Origin: an uncultured Bacteroidota bacterium
GTDB taxonomy: Bacteria; Bacteroidota; Bacteroidia; UKL13-3
DNA length: 14,306 nt
NCBI GenBank assembly: GCA_903898215.1
Contig: CAIUEQ010000366.1
Location: forward strand, 1-14,306
Reading direction: 5' to 3'
The notes below the pieces were generated by a model. It made no database searches. It was not told where the DNA came from and saw only the letters and a list, made by a program, of their open reading frames with translations. The number at the start of each line of letters is the position of its first letter. Position 1 is the first letter of the stretch. A program made the translations under genes and the position numbers. Of the stretch, positions 7,833 to 14,306 are shown piece after piece.

Positions 7833-10800
7833 TTATTTCGCAATCATTAAACGTGAAACTTTTGTTCCGTTCATGCTGCTCATTCTAACAAAATAAAATC
7901 CGTTTTTCACTTCATTCAAATTGATGTTGATGTTATTGTTTCCTGTTGATAAATTTTCGTTCATCACTTCTTTTACGATACGACCAGAGATATCAATTAT
8001 TTGAACTGAAACCGGTGCTTTTTTATCCAACACAAATTCGATATTTAATTCGTTTTGAGCTGGATTTGGATACATCACCAGTGAACTGATATTATTTATA
8101 TCAGCAACACCTGTTGCCAAAATTTTGATTGTTTGAGTTGTTGTATCAATTCCACCTGTAGAGAAAGCTATAAGCTTCACGATATACGTTCCATTTGCAG
8201 GATATGTAAATGTTGCATTTTTAGAAGTTGAAGTATCGGTAGCAGAAGTTGTAACTCCAAAATCCCAAAGGTAAACAGTTGCTTGTCCTTTCTCGTCTGT
8301 TGTGTTTGTAAAAGTAAATGCTAGAGAACCAACTGTTGAACCTTGTGAAAAGGTAAAGTTTGAAGCAGGTTTTTGAACAGAGGCTACTAAACCACTAAAT
8401 GATGCATCAAAAAAATCAGCACCACCAATTGCAGGCGAACCGTTAGCTGGTCTGTAGTCAGGTGAAGTATAATTGTATGGATTGGTTAATAATCCGGTTG
8501 TACTCGACAATGAATCATTATGTGAATTTCCAAACCAAGTTTTGATTGCAAATGTACTTCCTGCATTTACTTCACATACTGAACCTGTAGAATTTCCTGC
8601 TACAATATTGTATTTGAATTTAAGATTATCAGCAATTGCATTTCCTTCACTAGCAGTTCCATCAATATGAATACCTCTTGGGTGATCCATAAACACTGAA
8701 TTAAATATTCTTAGTGCTGAGTTTCTTCTAATGCGAGCACCTCTTCTGTAACCTGAAGCAATTGTGCTTGCAGGATTTCCTCTATATGGACCAATCAAAG
8801 TAATATTTGAAAACAAAGCACTAGTTTGTGGTGTAGATAATGTTCCGTTTGGATCGTTATCAGATTCAAACCCTTCTGAAGTTGATACTGTAGGGTTATC
8901 TGCAATTTGAGGGTCGCGTAACGAAAGTCCAAACTGAATTAATCCACTAAATCCATTATCAGTATCAAAATCATCATCTAAGTTTCTGTATGAAACAAGA
9001 TATCTGCAGTTCACTGTTCCTCCAAACCACTCAAATGCATCATCATTTGCAAATGACACTTGAATATGATCGATGATTGTACCTCTTCCAACTGAACCAA
9101 AAGTTAAGCCATTGATTTCTTTACTTGGTTGAAAAACATAACCGCCAAATTCTATTCTAACATATTGTAATGTTCCTGAATTATCATTGTCATCAGGATT
9201 AAGTCCACCACCGTATTGAGTATCTGGAATTGGAGCAAGACCTTCAACATATGCAGTATCACCAGGGTTATTGTTGGTTGCTTTTCCTAAAATAATTATA
9301 CCACCCCAATCGCCAATATTACGTTGTCCAACAAGTTGGTTTGAAGTGAAAACGATAGGTTGAGAAACAGTACCTACAGCCATAATTTTTGAACCTTTAG
9401 TGATAATCAATGATGAGTTGGGAATTGATTTATCTCCCATAATAATTGTTCCAGGTTGAATAGTTAATGTAGCACCATTTTTTACAAAAATTGCACCTTG
9501 CAAAAGATAAGTAGTTCCTGTTGTCCAAGTAGTATTAGTTGTTATAGGTGCTGAAATGGTTACAGTAGAAGCTGCATAAGTTTTGTTTTGAGGATCCCAT
9601 TCTGTCCAACCATTTGTCCACATTGCAATAGGTGCAGGAGCAAATGCTCCACGGTAAGGAGTAGGAATAAAAAACGGATTTGTAGCAGTAGCAAAAACAG
9701 TAATATTTTTAGTTATAGAATCTATTCCAAATGGATGAGTAGAAACTACCTTCACATTATAATTTCCATCGGCTGGAAAAGTAAAAGAAGGATTCTTAGA
9801 AGTTGAGGTATCAGTTGTAGAAGTTGTAACACCAAAATCCCATTTGTAAGTAGTTGAATAACCTTTATCGATTGTTGAATTATTAAAATTAAACAAACGA
9901 GAGCCAGGAGTTGTAACTTGAGAATAAAAGAAATTTGCAACTGGAGATACATTGATCAATAAACCACTAAAAGATGCATCTATAAAATTAGAACCTGTTA
10001 AAGCAGGTGAGCCTGCTGCGGGTCTGTAATCAGGTGCTGTGTAACTATATGGTGTTGTTAAAATACCTGATGTGCTTGCAATCGAATCATTTGCTGATGA
10101 AGAAAACCAAGATCTAATATTAAATGTACTTCCTACATTTACTTCACAAACACTACCGGTTGAATTACCTGCAAAAATATTATTCTTTAATTTAAGTGTA
10201 CCATTTGTTGCATTAGTTTCAGAAAGAGATCCATCAATATGAATTCCTCTTTGATGATCCATAAAAATTGAATTAAATATTTTCAATGCTGAGTTTCTTC
10301 TGATACGTGCACCTCTTCTGAAACCTGTTGCAATTGTACTCGAAGTATTTCCTCTGAACGGACCAATCAATGTCATATTAGTAAATAAAGCACTGGTTTG
10401 TGGAGTTGCAGTAGTTCCTGAAGGATCGTTATCTGATTCAAAACCTTCAGATGTAGAAACTGTTGGATTATCTGCAATTTGAGGATCGCGAACTGATAAG
10501 CCAAATTGTACACTTCCACTAAAACCGTTATCAGTATCAAAATCGTCATCTAAGTTTCTATATGAAACTAAATATTTACAATTTACAGTTCCCCCAAACC
10601 ACTCAAATGCATCATCATTAGCAAATGACACTTGAATATGATCAATGGTTGTACCTCTTCCTACTGAACCAAAAGTTAAGCCATTAATTTCTTTACTTGG
10701 TTGAAAAACGTATCCACCAAATTCAATTCTTACAAATTGCATTGTACCTGAATTGTCATTATCATCTGGCGAAGTACCTCCTCCAAATTGAGTATCGGCA

Positions 10801-11315
10801 GATGGAGCTAAACCTTCAATATTTCCTGTATCACCAGGGTTGTTATTTGTTGCTTTTCCCAATAAAACTATTCCACCCCAATCGCCAATATTACGTTGTC
10901 CTGTTGTTTGGTTAGAAGTAAAAACAATAGGTTGACTTGCTGTACCTACTGCCATAATTTTAGAACCTTTAGTAATAATCAAAGATGAATTTGCTGTTGC
11001 TTTATCTCCAAGAATTACTGTACCCGGTTGTATGGTTAATGTTGCACCATTTTTAACATAAATTACACCTTGTATCAAATAGGTATTATTTGATGTCCAT
11101 GTTGTATTGGCTGTTATATTTGTAGCAACTGTTACGCTAGATGAAGCATAAGTTTTATTTTGAGGATCCCACTCTGTCCATGTGTCGGTCCACATTGCAG
11201 CCGGTGCAGGTGCAAAAGCTCCTCGATATGTTGTTGGTTGTAAAAATGGACTTTGTGCCCACGAGTAACTGCTAATTAATGTTAACAGTAATAATGTTTG
11301 ATAGCATTTTTTCAT
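7833..11315 (-). CDS. T9SS-exported duplicated beta-helix/PKD protein
   Basis: A 1160-residue secreted protein. The signal peptide is residues 1-20 (cut after Ser-Trp-Ala). Two tandem copies of a unit of about 524 residues follow (22-545 and 546-1070), then a T9SS type A sorting domain (1078-1160: LVMYPNPAQN...GFYFVRM). Each unit begins YRGAFAPAP, continues with right-handed beta-helix-like sequence (GATLTIQPGT, GDWGGI, DNSGTxQxVRIEFGG, IDHIQVSFANDDAFEWFGGTV), includes an acid-rich NLDDDFDTDNGFSG segment, and ends in a PKD-like domain (about 457-545 and 982-1070, with WDFGVTT). Residues 196-298 and 720-822 match at 98 of 103 positions. No catalytic residues can be named. The family resembles secreted or lipid-anchored Bacteroidota proteins that are, from memory, often encoded beside TonB-dependent receptors, as here. 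The ATG at 11315 follows a clear -7 box, and a terminator closes the gene. The likely role is surface binding or presentation of a ligand; the substrate is unknown. Confidence 0.92.
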   Translation of the reverse strand: MKKCYQTLLLLTLISSYSWAQSPFLQPTTYRGAFAPAPAAMWTDTWTEWDPQNKTYASSSVTVATNITANTTWTSNNTYLIQGVIYVKNGATLTIQPGTVILGDKATANSSLIITKGSKIMAVGTASQPIVFTSNQTTGQRNIGDWGGIVLLGKATNNNPGDTGNIEGLAPSADTQFGGGTSPDDNDNSGTMQFVRIEFGGYVFQPSKEINGLTFGSVGRGTTIDHIQVSFANDDAFEWFGGTVNCKYLVSYRNLDDDFDTDNGFSGSVQFGLSVRDPQIADNPTVSTSEGFESDNDPSGTTATPQTSALFTNMTLIGPFRGNTSSTIATGFRRGARIRRNSALKIFNSIFMDHQRGIHIDGSLSETNATNGTLKLKNNIFAGNSTGSVCEVNVGSTFNIRSWFSSSANDSIASTSGILTTPYSYTAPDYRPAAGSPALTGSNFIDASFSGLLINVSPVANFFYSQVTTPGSRLFNFNNSTIDKGYSTTYKWDFGVTTSTTDTSTSKNPSFTFPADGNYNVKVVSTHPFGIDSITKNITVFATATNPFFIPTPYRGAFAPAPIAMWTNGWTEWDPQNKTYAASTVTISAPITTNTTWTTGTTYLLQGAIFVKNGATLTIQPGTIIMGDKSIPNSSLIITKGSKIMAVGTVSQPIVFTSNQLVGQRNIGDWGGIIILGKATNNNPGDTAYVEGLAPIPDTQYGGGLNPDDNDNSGTLQYVRIEFGGYVFQPSKEINGLTFGSVGRGTIIDHIQVSFANDDAFEWFGGTVNCRYLVSYRNLDDDFDTDNGFSGLIQFGLSLRDPQIADNPTVSTSEGFESDNDPNGTLSTPQTSALFSNITLIGPYRGNPASTIASGYRRGARIRRNSALRIFNSVFMDHPRGIHIDGTASEGNAIADNLKFKYNIVAGNSTGSVCEVNAGSTFAIKTWFGNSHNDSLSSTTGLLTNPYNYTSPDYRPANGSPAIGGADFFDASFSGLVASVQKPASNFTFSQGSTVGSLAFTFTNTTDEKGQATVYLWDFGVTTSATDTSTSKNATFTYPANGTYIVKLIAFSTGGIDTTTQTIKILATGVADINNISSLVMYPNPAQNELNIEFVLDKKAPVSVQIIDISGRIVKEVMNENLSTGNNNININLNEVKNGFYFVRMSSMNGTKVSRLMIAK
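8106..9680 (-). repeat. Second copy (B) of the intragenic tandem duplication
   Basis: This encodes residues 546-1070: one beta-helix region plus PKD-like domain, beginning NPFFIPTPYRGAFAPAP. It aligns with copy A at a constant offset of 524 residues over most of its length, with a one-residue indel near the end. Many third codon positions differ from copy A although the protein core is nearly identical. Confidence 0.92.
9681..11252 (-). repeat. First copy (A) of the intragenic tandem duplication
   Basis: This encodes residues 22-545, beginning SPFLQPTTYRGAFAPAP right after the signal peptide and ending with the first PKD-like domain. There is no spacer before copy B, so the duplication is head-to-tail at a domain boundary and in frame. 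Confidence 0.92.
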
Positions 11316-11342
11316 ATCTGATCTGATTTATAATTTATGTTT

Positions 11343-11350
11343 CAAAACTA
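11343..11350 (-). promoter_or_regulatory. -7 promoter box for the duplicated T9SS gene
   Basis: On the - strand, TAGTTTTG is a full match to the Bacteroidota TAnnTTTG -7 box. It would place the transcription start about 20 bases before the ATG at 11315. No convincing TTTG -33 box is at the expected distance, which suggests activator dependence or chance. It lies about 50 bases downstream of the palindrome at 11401-11424. Confidence 0.45.
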
Positions 11351-11400
11351 AATTCATCAGATGTCGTAAATGTTAATGAAAGTTTGTATTTAGGTTATGT

Positions 11401-11424
11401 ACATGTTAATAAATTGTAACATGT
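11401..11424. promoter_or_regulatory. Spaced palindrome, candidate operator
   Basis: ACATGTTA (11401-11408) and TAACATGT (11417-11424) form a perfect 8-bp inverted repeat with an 8-base spacer. The related string ATGTTAAT occurs at 11370-11377 as well as inside the palindrome region (11403-11410). The layout and its place upstream of the -7 box fit a dimeric regulator site. A short mRNA hairpin is the alternative. The regulator is unknown. Confidence 0.4.
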
Positions 11425-11560
11425 TGTAAAATTTTAGAAAATAAAACTTCATGAAAACATAACTAAAAATAGTTGCAGAACTTTTTTTATAACTGAAACA
11501 TATCAGACATTCTGAAACTACTTACAGATATAAAAAAATTATACTATAGAGATGAAAAAA

Positions 11561-14306
11561 TTAAAATTTGTATGATAAACTCATAGAACAAGTTTGGCCA
11601 TAATTAGTAACCCAAATCAAATTATCACTGCTAACATCTAATTTTGAATTGTGATTATTATCCTGGAAAAAATAATGATTTTGGGCAAGAAGGTCTTTAA
11701 TATTTAAGCGTGCTTCCATTTTATTTTTCAAGAATGATTTCCCGATTTGTATATCGATCATATCGCGACCATTTTCCCAAATATCCGGTTCATTTGCTGT
11801 TCCAACTATATAAATTCTTGGACCTACTTTATTGTATGATGTACTGAAAGACCATCCTGTTTCATAACTAAAATATTGTATCCCACAATTAATGATATAT
11901 GGTGATTGTCCTTGAAGCGGTCTGCTTTTTATAACATATGATGCCGAATTATTATTTGTTACTAAATCAACTTCTGAACGTGTTAATGTTAAGTTAGAAT
12001 AAACCGTTAAATTGTTAAGAAAACCTGTAGCTTTTGACTTGAATAATTCACCCAACAAAACTCTAAATTCAAATTCGGCACCATATACTTTGGCTTTATT
12101 TAAATTGCTATATGTAATTTCATTGCTCACATCCTGTCTCATTATCTGTTCAATTGGGTTTACAAAATCTTTATAAAACAACGAACTGGTAAAAATTTGT
12201 CCTCTGCCTGGAAACCATTCATATCTAAGATCGTAATTATGAATTAATGCGCGTGTCATTGCAGGGTTTCCTGAAATTACAAATCGTGAGGCAAAATCAT
12301 AAAAAGCAAAAGGAGCAAGCTCTCTAAATTCTGGACGATTTACTGTTTGAGAATACCCTAAACGAATATTCTGATTTTGTGTTAATGATATCACAAGATT
12401 TACCGATGGCAAATAATCAACTTTTGTAGAACTGATATTTAACGGAGAACTATTGTCAAGAAAAAAATAAAGATCCTGAACAAATTTCTCAGCCCTTACT
12501 CCCCATATTAATCTATAACGATCTCTGAATCTTTGATCAAACATTATAAAACATGCTAATAAATTAGACTTCGCAGTATAGGAATCCGTTGGTTTATACT
12601 TATTGCTTAGAGCAAAACCTCCATATCCGTTTGATGATTGACCCATATATTGCGGTGAGAAAATTTTGTCTTCAGGTAGATAAAGTATAGAATCTGGAAA
12701 CATCAAATTTCCCGGAGGAGCATACTTAACATATCCAAGTTGACGAGCAGTAAAATCTCTCTCTCTTAATTGATATGATCCACCTATTTTGATATTATTT
12801 TTTAAAAAGATTGATTTAATATCAGACTGATGAGACACATCACTTTTAAAGCTATATATTCTTTCTTTTGTGTTTGAATAAAAAATATTTCCTGCATAAT
12901 CAGGCCCAACATTTGACTCTGCAATATTGGCTTTGTAAATTGTGTCTTTCGATTTAATTTCATCAGGAATATCAGGATTATTCGGATCCTGAATGCGTGT
13001 AAATTTTGAATAACTATTACGTCTTAAATTTGGGATATCACGCTCAATTTGACTGTAAGCTCCAATCCAATTAATTTTAATTTTTGATGTAGAAAGGTAA
13101 TGCGAACCTGATAGTTGACCACTGTATATTTTACTGCTTGTAAACCACATAGCCGTTGAATGTGTTATCATTGGATTTTCATCAAGTGGTGCAGCTGTTC
13201 CTGTTCGAGATATTACTTTATCATCAGCATTGATACTATATAAATTTTTAAATGTGATTTCATTATTGCCATTTATCTTGTATCCTAAATTAGCCATCAG
13301 TCCTGTTAATGTTTGAGTGCTATAATTCTCATCCAAATAATCTTCAGTTTGCTGCACCGGAATATTTGGATCGTAATTACTATCGTATTGTTTGCGTCTG
13401 GTTGTGGTAAATGCGTTTGTCCTATTATAAGTTAATCCGATAATTGTACCTATCTGATTATTTTTCTTTCCCCATGAATGTCCGAAAGTATATTGAAAAC
13501 CATAGTTAGGCGAAAATTTTGTATTAGTAAGTGCCCAATCATTTTTCATTGATTTACCTAGCTCTGCCTGTTCTTTTATGGATACAGGAAAATTCTTATC
13601 ATCAGGAATAGCAGATGGCAATGCGCGTGTTCCGTCATCAACACCAAGCCAATCAAGACCTCCACCTTTATATGTCAATTGGTTTTTAAAAGTGGTCATT
13701 GTATTATACCCTCCGGAAACAGAGAACGTATTAAAGTTTTCAGTTGGAATACTCTTGGTATTAATTTCAATGATACCTCCTCCAAATTCTCCAGGCATAT
13801 CGGGTGTTGCTGTTTTAGTAACTACAATATTGTCTAATAAATTTGAAGGGAAAATATCAAACGAAAAAGCTTTCTTATCGCTTTCTGAACTTGGCAAAGG
13901 AGCACCATTGATATAGGCTGAAGTGTATCGTTCATTTAACCCTCTGATTACTGCAAATTTATTATCTTGAATACTTGCACCACTAATTCTCTTTAAAACT
14001 TCACTTGCACTTTTATCAGGTGTTTTTTTAATAGCATCTGCAGAAATTCCATCTGAAACAGAAACTGCATTTTTTTGCTGAATCATTAAAGCCGACTGTG
14101 ATTCTTTTTTTAACTCAGCTACTACTACAAATTCCTTCAAATCTTTAGAAGCAACTTCCATCGAAAAACTTAAACTAATGGTTTCTTTGGGCTTAACTTC
14201 TACTCCGCTGATTATTTTTTTATTGTAAGAAATATAACTCGCAACAAGTTTATATGTGCCGGGTGATACACCTGTAATATGATACTTTCCTTCAAAATCT
14301 GTTACA
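11561..14306 (-). CDS. TonB-dependent outer-membrane receptor, 5' end missing
   Basis: An outer-membrane active-transport receptor driven by TonB/ExbBD. The frame stays open for 48 codons upstream of the ATG at 14161 to the right edge, so that Met is internal. The extra residues (TDFEGKYHITGVSPGTYKLV...) are the end of a carboxypeptidase-regulatory-like domain, typical of Bacteroidota receptors. Numbering from the internal Met, the plug domain spans about 30-137: SDGISADAIKKTPDKSASEVLKR, VIRGLNERYTSAYINGAPLP, then DMPGEFGGGIIEINTKS. The beta-barrel fills 140-866 and ends in MSLSYKF with a terminal Phe, the usual barrel signature. No SusD-like gene follows; the next gene on the same strand, 245 bases on, is the duplicated T9SS protein. 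That arrangement suggests the T9SS protein is a surface partner. The substrate cannot be read from the sequence. At least 914 residues are present, and the signal peptide and any TonB box are outside the window. Confidence 0.95.
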   Translation of the reverse strand, partial: VTDFEGKYHITGVSPGTYKLVASYISYNKKIISGVEVKPKETISLSFSMEVASKDLKEFVVVAELKKESQSALMIQQKNAVSVSDGISADAIKKTPDKSASEVLKRISGASIQDNKFAVIRGLNERYTSAYINGAPLPSSESDKKAFSFDIFPSNLLDNIVVTKTATPDMPGEFGGGIIEINTKSIPTENFNTFSVSGGYNTMTTFKNQLTYKGGGLDWLGVDDGTRALPSAIPDDKNFPVSIKEQAELGKSMKNDWALTNTKFSPNYGFQYTFGHSWGKKNNQIGTIIGLTYNRTNAFTTTRRKQYDSNYDPNIPVQQTEDYLDENYSTQTLTGLMANLGYKINGNNEITFKNLYSINADDKVISRTGTAAPLDENPMITHSTAMWFTSSKIYSGQLSGSHYLSTSKIKINWIGAYSQIERDIPNLRRNSYSKFTRIQDPNNPDIPDEIKSKDTIYKANIAESNVGPDYAGNIFYSNTKERIYSFKSDVSHQSDIKSIFLKNNIKIGGSYQLRERDFTARQLGYVKYAPPGNLMFPDSILYLPEDKIFSPQYMGQSSNGYGGFALSNKYKPTDSYTAKSNLLACFIMFDQRFRDRYRLIWGVRAEKFVQDLYFFLDNSSPLNISSTKVDYLPSVNLVISLTQNQNIRLGYSQTVNRPEFRELAPFAFYDFASRFVISGNPAMTRALIHNYDLRYEWFPGRGQIFTSSLFYKDFVNPIEQIMRQDVSNEITYSNLNKAKVYGAEFEFRVLLGELFKSKATGFLNNLTVYSNLTLTRSEVDLVTNNNSASYVIKSRPLQGQSPYIINCGIQYFSYETGWSFSTSYNKVGPRIYIVGTANEPDIWENGRDMIDIQIGKSFLKNKMEARLNIKDLLAQNHYFFQDNNHNSKLDVSSDNLIWVTNYGQTCSMSLSYKF

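Noticed and set aside
8106..11252. Possible assembly artefact or CRISPR-like array because of the long repeated sequence
   Set aside because: The copies differ at many third codon positions and in loop segments, so they are real diverged copies. There are no short regular repeats with spacers.
11461..11518. Small inverted repeats (AACTA/TAGTT at 11461-11474; TCAGA/TCTGA at 11503-11515) and a CTGAAAC direct repeat after the receptor gene
   Set aside because: Stems of 5 bp without a following T-run are too weak to call a terminator, and such strings are expected by chance in AT-rich DNA.
13578..13916. A + strand frame of 112 residues inside the TonB receptor gene
   Set aside because: It is opposite the conserved plug domain, whose motifs fix the coding strand.

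Overview
The window looks like a chromosomal segment of a low-GC member of the Bacteroidota. The evidence is two secreted proteins ending in type IX secretion (T9SS) type A sorting domains, a TonB-dependent receptor with a carboxypeptidase-regulatory-like N-terminal domain, an outer-membrane-type lipoprotein cytochrome, almost no Shine-Dalgarno sequences, TAnnTTTG-type -7 boxes and AT-rich intergenic DNA. Genus cannot be fixed from this sequence alone.

Layout. Positions 1-4467 (+ strand) hold the 3' part of a large surface protein built from autotransporter-associated beta-strand repeats and a T9SS tail. Seven bases later comes a small membrane protein with a signal peptide and a C-terminal 'PI(N)G + hydrophobic helix + basic tail', resembling protein-sorting (PID-CTERM-like) tails. 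Positions 4468-4827 are a gene-free convergent gap packed with four separate inverted-repeat structures, including a twin-hairpin element. Positions 4828-7227 (- strand) encode a RecQ helicase with an extended C-terminus. Positions 7340-7705 (-) encode a mono-haem cytochrome c lipoprotein. A good intrinsic terminator (7766-7802) separates it from a 1160-residue secreted protein (7833-11315, -) that is an internal tandem duplication of a beta-helix plus PKD unit of about 524 residues, followed by a T9SS tail. Upstream of that gene are a clear -7 box and a spaced palindrome that could be an operator. Positions 11561 to the right edge (-) hold a TonB-dependent receptor whose N-terminus lies outside the window.

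How the genes may work together. The receptor and the duplicated T9SS protein are neighbours on the same strand and both act at the outer membrane or cell surface. A receptor paired with a surface-exposed partner that is not SusD-like is the most interesting functional unit here. The substrate is unknown. The cytochrome lipoprotein lies beyond the terminator, so it is less surely part of that unit. RecQ is a housekeeping repair gene with no visible link to its neighbours. The adhesin-like protein and its small partner form a separate transcription unit that converges on recQ.

Both ends of the window cut genes. I saw no RNA genes, insertion sequences, CRISPR arrays or frameshifts.
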